64,000 nt of DNA from the NCBI GenBank assembly GCA_018830645.1, contig JAHJSA010000088.1, positions 124,001 through 188,000 on the forward strand. Reading direction: 5' to 3'. This document shows positions 35,035 through 43,949 of the stretch, in pieces (within the stretch, counting starts at the first letter, position 1; the number at the start of each line of letters is the position of its first letter). The position numbers and the translations under genes were made by a program. This DNA is from Actinomycetota bacterium. GTDB lineage: Bacteria; Actinomycetota; Thermoleophilia; RBG-16-64-13. A model generated the notes under the pieces. That model was given only the letters and a program-made list of their open reading frames with translations. It did not search any database and was not told where the DNA came from.

Positions 35035-36232
35035 GCTGATCTCCTCGCAGGCGCCCACCATACAGCGCCGTTCGTGAATGCACGTGCACACTCTGGAGTA
35101 ATCCGATCGCGGTCAAGAATACCACCAGGCTGCTGCTCCCGAAGCTCACGAATGGTAGCGGTATGCCGGTGATGGGCATTATTCCGAGGGTCATGCCCAC
35201 GTTGACGAACACCTGGAAGAGCAGGATGGCGATCACTCCCGAGGCGATCAGTGTACCGTGGAGGGTCTTCGAGGCCGAGGCGATTCGGAAGGCCCTCCAT
35301 AGCACCACCAGGAACAGCAGCAGAAGGATCGCGGATCCCAGGAAGCCGAACTCCTCACCGATCACGGAGAAGATGAAGTCGGTATGATGGGCCGGTAGGA
35401 AGTTCAAGTTGGTCTGGGTGCCGTCCATGTAGCCCTTGCCGGAGAACATGCCGCTCGCTACGGCTATCTTGCTCTGTGAAAGCTGGTATGCGGCTCCAGA
35501 GGTATCCTGACTGGGATTCAGGAAGACGGTGAGTCTCTGTATCTGGTAGGGCTTGAGGAGTTCGAGACCGAAGGTCTGCGGTAGCACCCGCACCACGAGC
35601 GTCGTCGCCAGCAGCGCGCCTCCCCCCAGCAGGGCGGCGTGCGTCCATCTGATGCCCCACACCAAGAGCATCACTCCGAGCACGGCGACGAACACCAGCG
35701 CGGTGCCGAGATCGGGTTGAACGAACACCAGGAACGCGGGCAGAGCGACGTATGCCACCGACTTGAGCAGAAACCGCAGGCGGCCGCGCAACTCCACCCC
35801 CTCAGCGAGGAGGGCCGCTAGGGCGAGTACGACCAGAAGTTTGCTGAGTTCCGAGGTCTGCACATCGAACAGCGGAGTCGCGATCCACCTGCGCGCCCCC
35901 ATCCGCTCCGCACCCACTACGAGGGTGAGCCCGAGCAAGGCCACGTTGCCCCAGTACAGATACCGCTTCAGGCCCACGAACCAGCTGAAGTCCACGAGGC
36001 TCACCACCACCAGGGCGAAGAGGCCGGCCGCGAGCCCCAGCGCCTGGTCGTTCACGTACTGCGTGGGCGAAGAGATGTTCCTGTCGGCGTGGGTCGCCGA
36101 GTAGATCATGGCCATGCCGAAAGCCACCAGCGAAAGGGTCGCTACGAGCAGGATCCAATCGATATTGGAGAGATACCGACCCACGCTGAAACCGGCGGAA
36201 GGACGATCGGTGCCCCTCTGAAGGACACTCAT
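35015..36232 (-). CDS. rodA: SEDS-family lateral-wall peptidoglycan glycosyltransferase RodA
   Basis: Polymerises lipid II for cell elongation with the class B PBP encoded just upstream. 405 aa with about ten membrane segments. Motifs: GARRWI, VFVQPDLGTAL, the catalytic-loop HTDFIFSVIGEEFGF, and MPITGIPLPFVSFGSSSL. It is distinguished from FtsW by the mre/mrd neighbourhood. The start is ATG 36232, overlapping the mrdA stop by 4 nt. Confidence 0.97.
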   Translation of the reverse strand: MSVLQRGTDRPSAGFSVGRYLSNIDWILLVATLSLVAFGMAMIYSATHADRNISSPTQYVNDQALGLAAGLFALVVVSLVDFSWFVGLKRYLYWGNVALLGLTLVVGAERMGARRWIATPLFDVQTSELSKLLVVLALAALLAEGVELRGRLRFLLKSVAYVALPAFLVFVQPDLGTALVFVAVLGVMLLVWGIRWTHAALLGGGALLATTLVVRVLPQTFGLELLKPYQIQRLTVFLNPSQDTSGAAYQLSQSKIAVASGMFSGKGYMDGTQTNLNFLPAHHTDFIFSVIGEEFGFLGSAILLLLFLVVLWRAFRIASASKTLHGTLIASGVIAILLFQVFVNVGMTLGIMPITGIPLPFVSFGSSSLVVFLTAIGLLQSVHVHSRTALYGGRLRGDQHGPMAA

Positions 36233-38118
36233 TCCGTCACCTCCACCTGTGTGGGTCCGGCCGATTCGGTGTGGAAGTACTGATCGAGCACCCTTCTCAC
36301 TACGGGCGCCGCCACCGAACTACCGTGCCCGCCTTTCTCGATGATCGCCACCACGAGTATCTCCGGCGCCGACGCCGGAGCGTAGCCCATGAACCAAGCG
36401 TAATCGTCGTCGGGCGGCCTCTCTGCCGTCCCGGTCTTCCCGGCCACCGCGATCGGGAACCCACGGAACGCCCCATAACCCGTGCCGTTTGGATCGGACG
36501 TGACAAGTCGAAGTCCACGCCGTATGGATTCGAGCTCCTCGGGGTGCAGTTCAACGCGCCCCCTCATCTCCGTCTCGAACTCCTTGATCACGTTCCCCGA
36601 ACCATCCGTGATCTGACGCACAATTCGTGGGACAAGCACGTCGCCGCCGTTGGCTAGTGCCGCGGAGGCCACGGCGAGTTGGAGCGGGGTGACCAGGAGG
36701 TCGCCCTGCCCGATCGACAGGTTCACGTCGTCGCCCGGCTTCCAAAGACGTTCTTCCTCGCTCTTTCCTGTCTCTCGCTTCCAGTCCTTGTCAGGGACCC
36801 GACCGGCTGCTTCCCCCAGAAGATCGATGCCGGAAGCCCTCCCGAACCCGAACTCCTCGAGACCGTCCTGAAAGATCGGACCCTCCATGTCGTAGAACAT
36901 GGACCCGATGTTGTAGAAGTACGTGTCGCACGAGACCATCAACGCCTCGACCAGGTTGACGTCGCCGTGCCCGTCGTCCTTCCAGCACTTCCAACGCTGT
37001 GCCCCTATCTTGAAGCTGCCGGGGTCATTGAAGACCGTGGTCCAGTCAACCACATCGTTGCGCAGAGCCGCCGCGGCCACGAACGGCTTGAAGACGGAAG
37101 CGGCCGGATACAGACCCTTGATGGCGCGATCGAAGAACGGCTTGTTGCCTTCGGGGCTGGTGAGGTCCCGGTAGGTATCGGTCTTCATACCACCGACCCA
37201 GCTTGTGAGGTCGTAGTCGGGGTACGAGGCCATGGCAAGGATCTCACCGGTGCGTGGATCGAGGGCCACGATGGCGCCCGCTGCCGCGTCTGTGAAGCCC
37301 TCCTGGTGAGCCCGCTCGATGCCCTCCACGACTGCGAGCTCGGCCACGTCCTGTAGCTCGTTGTCGAGTGTGAGCACCAAGTTGCTGCCCGGCTGCGGCT
37401 GGATCTCCTGGATCATCCGTCTAGGGCGGCCGGCGGCGTCCACCTCGACGGTGCGGGTACCATCGACGCCCCGCAACTTCGAGTCATAGACAGCCTCCAC
37501 GCCGTCCTTGCCGACCATGGCTCCAGGCCCAAGCGTTCGGAACTGCTCCTTCTCGAGATCATCGTAGGAGACCTCACCCACATAGCCCAAGATATGGGTC
37601 GCGAACGCCTGCCGAGGATACGACCGCAGGTAGGACTTCTCAATCCTGACTCCGGGGAACTCGAGGCTGTGCTCCTTCAGGTAGCTTACTACCGGGTTCT
37701 CCGGCACGTCGGCCTGGATCACGGTGACCCGGTACGGGTCAGACTTCCCCTTCTCGAGCTTCTGCCAGATCTCGTCTTCCGGCATGCCCAGCACCTCTGC
37801 GAGCCGAGGTATCACCATCTCTGGAGATCGGAGGTCCATGGGCAGGATGCCCACGCTGAGGCCGGCCCGGTTCACGACCAGGGGTTCACCATCGCGGTCG
37901 TACACGACCCCCCGCGGAGCCGAGATCGAGACAGTGCGCAATCGTTGGTCGTCCGCCTGCGTCGAATACCAGTCGCCGGAGAGGATCTGCAAGAACCAGA
38001 GGCGGAACAACAGCACGGCGAACAGGATCACGGCCGCGGCCGCAAGCACCGCCAGACGCGCGGCGACGGAGGTATCGTCGCTCGGAGCTCGTCGCTTCCG
38101 CATCGGTTCGAGATACAT
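36229..38118 (-). CDS. mrdA: Class B penicillin-binding protein 2 (lateral-wall transpeptidase)
   Basis: 629 aa. One N-terminal membrane anchor (about 25-48, VLAAAAVILFAVLLFRLWFLQIL) precedes the pedestal domain (SAPRGVVYDRDGEPL). The transpeptidase domain has SxxK in YPAASVFKPF, an SCD motif in MVSCDTYFYN, and KTGTAERP. It cross-links lateral wall made by RodA. The start is ATG 38118, 10 bp after the mreD stop, with a weak ribosome-binding site and an AT-rich TATTTA just upstream that could belong to an internal promoter. Length is normal. Confidence 0.96.
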   Translation of the reverse strand: MYLEPMRKRRAPSDDTSVAARLAVLAAAAVILFAVLLFRLWFLQILSGDWYSTQADDQRLRTVSISAPRGVVYDRDGEPLVVNRAGLSVGILPMDLRSPEMVIPRLAEVLGMPEDEIWQKLEKGKSDPYRVTVIQADVPENPVVSYLKEHSLEFPGVRIEKSYLRSYPRQAFATHILGYVGEVSYDDLEKEQFRTLGPGAMVGKDGVEAVYDSKLRGVDGTRTVEVDAAGRPRRMIQEIQPQPGSNLVLTLDNELQDVAELAVVEGIERAHQEGFTDAAAGAIVALDPRTGEILAMASYPDYDLTSWVGGMKTDTYRDLTSPEGNKPFFDRAIKGLYPAASVFKPFVAAAALRNDVVDWTTVFNDPGSFKIGAQRWKCWKDDGHGDVNLVEALMVSCDTYFYNIGSMFYDMEGPIFQDGLEEFGFGRASGIDLLGEAAGRVPDKDWKRETGKSEEERLWKPGDDVNLSIGQGDLLVTPLQLAVASAALANGGDVLVPRIVRQITDGSGNVIKEFETEMRGRVELHPEELESIRRGLRLVTSDPNGTGYGAFRGFPIAVAGKTGTAERPPDDDYAWFMGYAPASAPEILVVAIIEKGGHGSSVAAPVVRRVLDQYFHTESAGPTQVEVTE

Positions 38119-38128
38119 AAATAGACGC

Positions 38129-38656
38129 CTAACTGAAAAGAGGCCCCGCCGAGCGGGGCTGATGTACCAGCTTGAGTCGCACCAACCCCAGATACAGGGG
38201 AGCGGCGAGCAGGCCGTCGAACAAGGCGGAGGGGATCATCTGGCGACGGACCATGGAGAAGAGCGACCCCTCCGCGCCCATGGCGATCTGCATGACCCCG
38301 TACACGCCTTGCGACCCCAGCGAGGCCGCGGCGGCCAGGATGACAACGACCCACGCACTGGCGAGGCCGAACTCCTCGACGTACCTACCAACGCCATACC
38401 CGGCCAGGAGGTACATGAAGGCCCGTGTGCCCACAGGCTCGAGAAAGACCACGTCGGCGGTGAGACCGGCGATGAACCCGAAGATCAGACCCGTGTTCGA
38501 TCCGGCTCCCACCGCCACAAGCACCACCGTGATCACGAAGATATCGGCCCGTACGCCGAGGAGCGGCAACTGCGATGCGAACACGGCCTGCAGGAACACG
38601 GCCAGCAGCACCAGGAGAGTGTACCTGCCGATCTCGATGAGTCGTGCTCGGATCAT
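38129..38656 (-). CDS. mreD: Rod shape-determining protein MreD
   Basis: 175 aa, about five hydrophobic segments. It shows the family's early pattern LLVLLAVFLQAVFASQLPLLGVRADI and IFGFIAGLTADVVFLEPVGTRAF. MreD is an inner-membrane part of the elongasome linking MreB/MreC with RodA-PBP2. The last codons coincide with a stable hairpin followed by a T-run. It lies 10 bp after mreC. Confidence 0.9.
   Translation of the reverse strand: MIRARLIEIGRYTLLVLLAVFLQAVFASQLPLLGVRADIFVITVVLVAVGAGSNTGLIFGFIAGLTADVVFLEPVGTRAFMYLLAGYGVGRYVEEFGLASAWVVVILAAAASLGSQGVYGVMQIAMGAEGSLFSMVRRQMIPSALFDGLLAAPLYLGLVRLKLVHQPRSAGPLFS
38134..38159 (-). terminator. Intrinsic terminator-like hairpin at the mreD end
   Basis: GCCCCGC-TCG-GCGGGGC on the minus strand (38143-38159), followed by CCTCTTTTC. 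The hairpin lies inside the last mreD codons and upstream of mrdA, so it may weaken read-through from mreBCD into mrdA-rodA. Confidence 0.5.
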
Positions 38657-38666
38657 ACGGCTCGCC

Positions 38667-39596
38667 TCACTGTCCCTCGGACGCGGTGTCCTTGGGCACC
38701 ACGGTGCTCATGCCCGCGGGATCCTCCGCAACCGCGAGAGGCGTGGTGAGCACCATCACCTCTTCCAGAGTCTCGAAATCGACGAAGGGCCGTACCTCGA
38801 TCTGCTTGTAGATGCTCACGTCGACCTCCCCCACGCTGAGCACGATGCCCACCGGGATGCCCTTCGGGTAGATCTGCCCGAAACCGGAGGTGATGACGAT
38901 GAACTTCTCCTCGACCGGTTGGTCTCGCTCCACGAAGTCCATGATGAGTCTGCCGGCGAGGGTCCCCTCGAGGATGCCCTCAGCGCGAGTACCCTGGATC
39001 AAGGTGGCCACGCTCGACGTCGAGTCGACGATGAGTTGCACGCGCGCCGACCGCTTGCCCACGGCGATGACCTTCCCCACGAGGCCCTTGCCGGAGAGTG
39101 ACTTGTCGCCCGACACGGTGGCCCCAACCACGGGCTGGTTGAGGCGGATCCCGTCGTCCTCCCCGCGGTCGATCTGCACCCACGCCTGCCACTTGGTGGG
39201 TGATTTCCCGATCACCCGCGCGGTGACGAAGGTCGAGCCGGCCGGGAATATCTCGGCCTCGCGAAGGTCGAGCAGTTCCTTCAGGCGGAGGTTCTCTTCC
39301 CTGGCCTCGTTGAGGCGCACGAGCTCGCCACGTAGCGCCTCGAGTTCGGCCTCCAGGCGCTCGTTCCGCGCGTTGGCGCCGAGTACTTCTCGACCCCACT
39401 GGTACCCGTCGCGGAAGGGCTGTACCGCCCGCGTCGCGAAGGACTGCATGGGCGAGAGAGTGTCCGATCCGCCGAGCTGGACGCTGTGGAGCAACCCCGC
39501 GGCCGGTTCACGGAAGTAGGCGGTCAACAAGACCAACGAGAGTACGATCGAAGCGGCGAGCAACAGTCGCCGCCGGAGTACGACATTTCGCGGCAT
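38667..39596 (-). CDS. mreC: Rod shape-determining protein MreC
   Basis: 309 aa. A short basic tail is followed by one membrane segment (about 10-26), a coiled coil rich in Glu/Leu (about 75-112, NERLEAELEALRGELVRLNE), and two beta domains (VTARVIGKSPTKWQAWVQIDRG; GLVGKVIAVGKRSARVQLIVD; KGIPVGIVLSVGEVD). It scaffolds the elongasome outside the membrane and activates PBP2. It lies 17 bp after mreB. Confidence 0.95.
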   Translation of the reverse strand: MPRNVVLRRRLLLAASIVLSLVLLTAYFREPAAGLLHSVQLGGSDTLSPMQSFATRAVQPFRDGYQWGREVLGANARNERLEAELEALRGELVRLNEAREENLRLKELLDLREAEIFPAGSTFVTARVIGKSPTKWQAWVQIDRGEDDGIRLNQPVVGATVSGDKSLSGKGLVGKVIAVGKRSARVQLIVDSTSSVATLIQGTRAEGILEGTLAGRLIMDFVERDQPVEEKFIVITSGFGQIYPKGIPVGIVLSVGEVDVSIYKQIEVRPFVDFETLEEVMVLTTPLAVAEDPAGMSTVVPKDTASEGQ

Positions 39597-39613
39597 GCGA
39601 GCCCTCCGCTAGC

Positions 39614-40681
39614 CTAGTAGCGGCGCCTTCTGGTCCTCTGCGAACTGCGGTGAAGGGCCTCGAACTCTTCGAGCGACCGGCCGGAACCCACGGCTACACA
39701 CGTGAGTGGGGATTCGGCGAGATGCACGGGCATCTGAGTCTCCTGACGGATACGTTCAGTCAAGCCTTTGAGCAAAGAACCGCCGCCGGCCAGCATGATC
39801 CCGCGATCCATGACGTCGGAAGCAAGCTCCGGCGGGGTCTTGTCGAGGGTCGCCTTGATGGCGTCGACAATCGCAGTGACCGGCTCCGCGATGGCCTCCC
39901 GCACCTCCTCGGAGGAGATCACGAGGGTCTTCGGAAGCCCGCTCACGAGGTCTCTCCCGCGTATCTCGGCGTGCTCCTCGTCGCCGATGGCGCAGGCCGA
40001 ACCGATCTCCAGCTTCAGCTCTTCGGCGGTCTGACTGCCGATCATGAGCTTGTACTCTTTCTTCACGTAGGCAATGATCGCTTCATCCAGTTCGTCGCCG
40101 CCGATGCGCACCGACTGCGCCACGACGATGCCTCCCAGGGAGATGACGGCGACCTCGCTGGTGCCGCCCCCGATGTCCACGATCATGCTGCCGGTGGGTT
40201 CGCTCACGGGCAACCCCGCTCCGATGGCTGCGGCCATGGGCTCTTCGATCAAGTAGGCCGCGCGCGCCCCGGCGGTGATGGTAGCCTCCTCCACCGCCCG
40301 ACGCTCCACGCCGGTCACGCCGGACGGCACGCACACGACCACCCGTGGATGCGCCCACCGATTCTGGTGCACCTTCTGGATGAAGTGACGGAGCATCTGC
40401 TCGGTCACGTCGAAGTCGGCGATGACCCCGTCCTTCAACGGACGGATCGCTGTGATAGTGCCGGGAGTGCGACCCAACATGCGCTTCGCCTCCGCCCCGA
40501 CCGCGTGCACTTCGCCGCTCCGCGAGTCGATAGCCACCACCGATGGCTCGGAGAGCACGATCCCTCGGCCCCTCACGTAGACCAGGGTGTTGGCCGTACC
40601 CAGATCGACGGCCATATCGCGACCGCCGAAGCCAGTTATGAAGCTCAAGAAGCTGATGAAGCGACTCCTCTTCGGTGACAC
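39614..40681 (-). CDS. mreB: Rod shape-determining protein MreB (bacterial actin)
   Basis: ATP-dependent filament that guides lateral wall synthesis. 355 aa. The actin-fold motifs are clear: MAVDLGTANTLVYV (phosphate 1), RPLKDGVIADF, VVCVPSGVTGVERRAVEEA, MIVDIGGGTSEVAVISLGG (phosphate 2), and IMLAGGGSLLKGLTERI (adenosine). The start is uncertain: GTG 40681 gives an N-terminal tail of about 22 residues before the core, longer than the usual MreB start by a few residues. No strong ribosome-binding site decides it. Confidence 0.97.
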   Translation of the reverse strand: MSPKRSRFISFLSFITGFGGRDMAVDLGTANTLVYVRGRGIVLSEPSVVAIDSRSGEVHAVGAEAKRMLGRTPGTITAIRPLKDGVIADFDVTEQMLRHFIQKVHQNRWAHPRVVVCVPSGVTGVERRAVEEATITAGARAAYLIEEPMAAAIGAGLPVSEPTGSMIVDIGGGTSEVAVISLGGIVVAQSVRIGGDELDEAIIAYVKKEYKLMIGSQTAEELKLEIGSACAIGDEEHAEIRGRDLVSGLPKTLVISSEEVREAIAEPVTAIVDAIKATLDKTPPELASDVMDRGIMLAGGGSLLKGLTERIRQETQMPVHLAESPLTCVAVGSGRSLEEFEALHRSSQRTRRRRY

Positions 40682-40709
40682 GGCGACACAGTCGCCTCCA
40701 AAGCCGGGA

Positions 40710-41420
40710 TTATACCGGTAATCGGGCCGAGCGCCATACCTCGGTCCTCCACGAACCGGTCACCACGTCGAACCCCTCCTCGCGGAACATGGCCCCCACG
40801 AGGGCCAAGGGAAGCCCCACCACGTTCGCGTAGTCGCCCACGATGCCTTCTACGAACAGCGCGGCGCGGCCTTGGATAGCGTAGCCGCCCGCCTTGTCGG
40901 TCCATTCGCGCGACGTGACATAGGCGGAAACGTCCGAGGGGGTGAGACTCCTGAAACTCACCGTGGTGACCGCATGCGCCACCCGTTCGGTTCCTCCGGC
41001 CCCTTCCCGCGCCGACAGGCTCCCTGCCTCCGCCACGCGAAGCAGTGCGACGCCGGAGACCACCTCGTGGCTCCGCCCGCTCAGGCGTTCCAACATGCCT
41101 CGAGCGTGGTCTTCGTCTTCGGGCTTCCCGAGCGCCCGTCCATCTACCACGACGACCGTGTCAACGCCGAGGACGAAGGCTCCGGCGGGCGTACCCGCTG
41201 GGAGGGACGCGCCCCGGGCCTTGGCAAGGGCATTCCGCTCGGCGAGCGCGGTCGCCGGACCTCCGTCGAGCACCTCATCCGCAACGGAAGGAACAATGTC
41301 GAACGGAATGCCGACGGCCGCCAGCAGATCGCGTCTGCGCGGCGACTGTGAGGCGAGGAACAGGCGGAAATCTTCGGGATATCGAGGCAGTATCGCCACC
41401 CTCATCATCGGGCCGGCCAC
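40710..41420 (-). CDS. maf: Maf-family nucleotide pyrophosphatase
   Basis: 236 aa. Signature LASQSPRRRDLLAAVGI near residue 22; DTVVVVDGRALGKPED, then SGRSHEVVSGVAL, and EWTDKAGGYAIQGRAALFVE in the C-terminal half. Maf proteins hydrolyse non-canonical or canonical NTPs to NMPs, and are linked to septum control in Bacillus. The start could be GTG 41420 or ATG at codons 5/6. A loop of about 20 extra residues (EAGSLSAREGAGGTERVAH) interrupts the usual spacing. It stands directly upstream of mreB, a common arrangement. Confidence 0.92.
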   Translation of the reverse strand: MAGPMMRVAILPRYPEDFRLFLASQSPRRRDLLAAVGIPFDIVPSVADEVLDGGPATALAERNALAKARGASLPAGTPAGAFVLGVDTVVVVDGRALGKPEDEDHARGMLERLSGRSHEVVSGVALLRVAEAGSLSAREGAGGTERVAHAVTTVSFRSLTPSDVSAYVTSREWTDKAGGYAIQGRAALFVEGIVGDYANVVGLPLALVGAMFREEGFDVVTGSWRTEVWRSARLPV

Positions 41421-41458
41421 GCCGACTCGCGCGACCGTGGAATCGCTCAGTCCTGTGA

Positions 41459-41881
41459 CTACGGCAGGAGTTCGGACGCTGAGAAGTACAAGGCAATCTC
41501 GCGCTCGGCGCTGGCTACGCTGTCGGACCCGTGCACCACGTTCTCGCCGATCTCGAGGGCGTAGTCACCACGGATCGTGCCCGGAGCGGCGCTCACCGGG
41601 TCGGTGGCACCCATCATGCTGCGGGCCACCTGCACGGCCGACACGCCTTCGACCACCATGGCCACGATCGGCCCAGAGGTGAGGAAGGCGACCAGCTCGC
41701 CGAAGAAGGCCTTCTCACGGTGTTCCTCGTAATGTTCCTCCGCCAGTTCGGGCGCGGCACGCAGGAGCTTGAGGCCCTTGAGCACGAAGCCCCGACGCTC
41801 GAAGCGCGCTGTCACCTCGCCCACCAGCCCGCGTTCGACACCGTTCGGTTTGACCAGCACCAAGGTGCGTTCGATTGCCAT
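41459..41881 (-). CDS. ndk: Nucleoside-diphosphate kinase
   Basis: Exchanges gamma-phosphates among NTPs and NDPs. 140 aa, standard length, with [19 protein letters not shown] at the N-terminus, the MMGATDP substrate loop, and the phospho-histidine in [16 protein letters not shown] 41881 with GAGGAGGAG 4 nt upstream is chosen; the longer ORF adds 20 residues without homology. 138 bp separate it from the zinc-ribbon gene; that gap has no ORF and no convincing promoter. Confidence 0.97.
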   Translation of the reverse strand: MAIERTLVLVKPNGVERGLVGEVTARFERRGFVLKGLKLLRAAPELAEEHYEEHREKAFFGELVAFLTSGPIVAMVVEGVSAVQVARSMMGATDPVSAAPGTIRGDYALEIGENVVHGSDSVASAEREIALYFSASELLP

Positions 41882-42019
41882 GCTCTCCTCCTCTTCGGTT
41901 CCAGAAGTGGTTCGGGGATGTTCGGGGAAGCTCGTGTGCACACCCCGGCGACCTTGGCCGGCGACAGTGGAAGACGGGAATGGTCGCAGCAGCTGCGCCC
42001 AGACCCGGTCCTGCTCGTG

Positions 42020-42514
42020 TCAGCGGAGGCTCACCTCGGTCACGCTGGACGCGCCGGGCGTGGCGATGACGTCCGTGGTGCAGTACGGGCAGATCTTCCA
42101 CGAGCACTCGAGCGGACGCTCGCACGCCGGGCATACGTGCCGCAAAGCCTTGCGGCACTTGGGACAGGCGATGTAGTCCTCGCGCACGGGCTCGCGACAG
42201 TTCGGGCAGGCCCGAACGGCGCTCAGCTCCATCTCCACCGCGCGCATCTCGAGCTCACGCTCCCGTACGTCGACCAGGTATTCAGGGGGCCGAAGGATCG
42301 TGTAGACGAGCGTGCCGATGAAGGGAAACACCAAAGACGTGGCTACGGCGACCGCCGTGATCAACCCGTCCTCGATCCTCTTCCGAGCATCCTTCAGCGT
42401 CCAGAAGACCAGTGAGAGCCACAGCACGACCACAGAGAACCACACGAGGTACCAGGCGAGGGTCCAACCTTCCCACCCGATGATGTTCTGTATGGTCTGG
42501 AGAGCGTTGTCCAA
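42020..42514 (-). CDS. Two-TM zinc-ribbon membrane protein
   Basis: 164 aa. Two membrane segments (about 18-40, TLAWYLVWFSVVVLWLSLVF; and 51-73) are followed by a short charged helix (RERELEMRAVEMELSAV) and a double zinc ribbon with CxxC pairs at 103/106, 117/120, 128/131 and 142/145. Tail-type double zinc ribbons are found in many anchored proteins of unknown role. The start is TTG 42514 with GGAG 6 nt upstream, overlapped by the preceding small gene's stop region. Not assigned to a named family. Confidence 0.7.
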   Translation of the reverse strand: MDNALQTIQNIIGWEGWTLAWYLVWFSVVVLWLSLVFWTLKDARKRIEDGLITAVAVATSLVFPFIGTLVYTILRPPEYLVDVRERELEMRAVEMELSAVRACPNCREPVREDYIACPKCRKALRHVCPACERPLECSWKICPYCTTDVIATPGASSVTEVSLR

Positions 42515-42523
42515 GCCTCGCTC

Positions 42524-42658
42524 CTACACGAGTCGTGTGCCCACCACGTAGCCGATCACGAAGAATACCACGACGATCACCAGCAGCACGAGGACCGTGA
42601 ACAGCATCACGTCGCGGGTCTGCCTGCCGCCCGACGATCTGCGACGTTCACGCACCAT
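42524..42658 (-). CDS. 44-residue single-span membrane protein
   Basis: Too short for usual gene finders. Minus-strand ATG 42658 to TAG 42524 encodes an Arg-rich N-terminus (MVRERRRSSGGRQTRD), one strongly hydrophobic span (about 17-37, MLFTVLVLLVIVVVFFVIGY), and a short VGTRLV tail. The first 11 bases overlap the folC end, and the stop codon is part of the ribosome-binding region of the next gene, 9 bp away, so translation coupling through all three is likely. No strong ribosome-binding site is seen for its own start. Function unknown. Confidence 0.55.
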   Translation of the reverse strand: MVRERRRSSGGRQTRDVMLFTVLVLLVIVVVFFVIGYVVGTRLV

Positions 42659-43949
42659 GAAGAGTGCGTTTCAGATCGGCGATGAGGTAGAGCGAACCTG
42701 TGACGATGACCACCTGGCTCGACGTGGCCAGTTTGAAGGCACTGCGCAGAGCCGAGCGGGGGTCGGGGTCGATGAACACTTCCGGTGCGTCTTCGAGCTC
42801 CTCCACGATGGCCGCCAACTCCTCAGCCGGGTAGGAACGAGCGTTGCTGTTCTCGGTCACGAAGAGGACGTCGCAGCGGGGAGCGAGGTCGCGCAACATA
42901 TCGAGGGCACCCTTATCCCGCAGGATCGACACCACCGCGATAAGGCGCCTCCGTGCGAGGAGGTGGTCGAGTGAGCGCAGCATCTCGGCCATCCCAGACG
43001 GGTTGTGGGCGCCGTCGAGCACGCAGTACGGCTGCTCGCTGATCACCTCGAGTCGGCCTGGTATCGCCGTGGAGAAGAGCGAGCTTCGCACCTTCCCTGG
43101 ATCGAGGGAACGCTCCAGGAAGAGCTCGGTCGCCGCGATGCCCAGCGCCGCGTTCGAACGCTGGTAATTGCCGAGCACGCTGAGCCGGATACCGGGGTAC
43201 AGGTCGTGGATACCGAACACGTCGAAGGAGTCCTGGTGGAGATCGGTCAGAAGTGAGACTTCATCCCCTAGAAGGTGCAGGGCGGCGCCTCGCTCGGCGC
43301 ATATCTCCCGAAGCCGGGCGCGCACATCGGCGTCGAGCACGCCCGCAGCCACGGTGCCGCCCACTGGGATCACGGCCGCCTTCTCCTCCAGGATCAACAA
43401 GGTGGTGTTGCCGAGATGTTCGGTATGCTCCAGTCCGATGGAAGTGACCACCTGCACCTTCGATTCGATGATGCTCGTGGCGTCCCAGCGTCCGCCCAGG
43501 CCGGCTTCGACCACAGCGACCTCACAGCCGCGCTCCTGGAAATGCAGGTAGGCCGCCGCTGTGAGCACCTCGAACTGGGTGAGCACCTCCCCCTCGGGCA
43601 GAGAAGCGTTCAGCTTCTCGGCCACCGGCATGATGCGGGCGACGAGGGCGTAGAACTCCTCCTCGGTGGACGGGACGCCATCGATCAACTGCCTCTCGGC
43701 GAGGCTCACCAAGTGGGGCGACACGTACGTGCCAACGCGCAGGCCATGGGCTCGGAGAAGGGAGGAGATGAAGCGCGTGGTCGACGACTTGCCGTTGGTG
43801 CCCACCACGTGGATGGTTTCGTAGGCCTTCTGCGGATCGCCCAGGCGCGCGGCCAACTCTCGTACGCGGTCGAGACCCAGGCGCATTCCGAACATCTCGA
43901 GCCCGACGACGTACTGCCGCGCTTCGTCGATGGTAGGCGTTTCGCTCAC
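42648..43949 (-). CDS. folC: Folylpolyglutamate synthase / dihydrofolate synthase
   Basis: Mur-ligase-related enzyme adding Glu to folates (and dihydropteroate in the bifunctional form). 433 aa. P-loop VVGTNGKSSTTRFISSLL near residue 48, SPHLVSLAERQLIDG, VEAGLGGRWDATSI, and LDGAHNPSGM in the C-terminal domain. GTG 43949 overlaps the valS stop. It could be mono- or bifunctional; sequence alone does not tell. Confidence 0.94.
   Translation of the reverse strand: MSETPTIDEARQYVVGLEMFGMRLGLDRVRELAARLGDPQKAYETIHVVGTNGKSSTTRFISSLLRAHGLRVGTYVSPHLVSLAERQLIDGVPSTEEEFYALVARIMPVAEKLNASLPEGEVLTQFEVLTAAAYLHFQERGCEVAVVEAGLGGRWDATSIIESKVQVVTSIGLEHTEHLGNTTLLILEEKAAVIPVGGTVAAGVLDADVRARLREICAERGAALHLLGDEVSLLTDLHQDSFDVFGIHDLYPGIRLSVLGNYQRSNAALGIAATELFLERSLDPGKVRSSLFSTAIPGRLEVISEQPYCVLDGAHNPSGMAEMLRSLDHLLARRRLIAVVSILRDKGALDMLRDLAPRCDVLFVTENSNARSYPAEELAAIVEELEDAPEVFIDPDPRSALRSAFKLATSSQVVIVTGSLYLIADLKRTLHGA

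Noticed and set aside
41934-41943. 10-bp palindrome GTGTGCACAC upstream of ndk
   Set aside because: Short, no promoter nearby, and such palindromes occur by chance in this composition.
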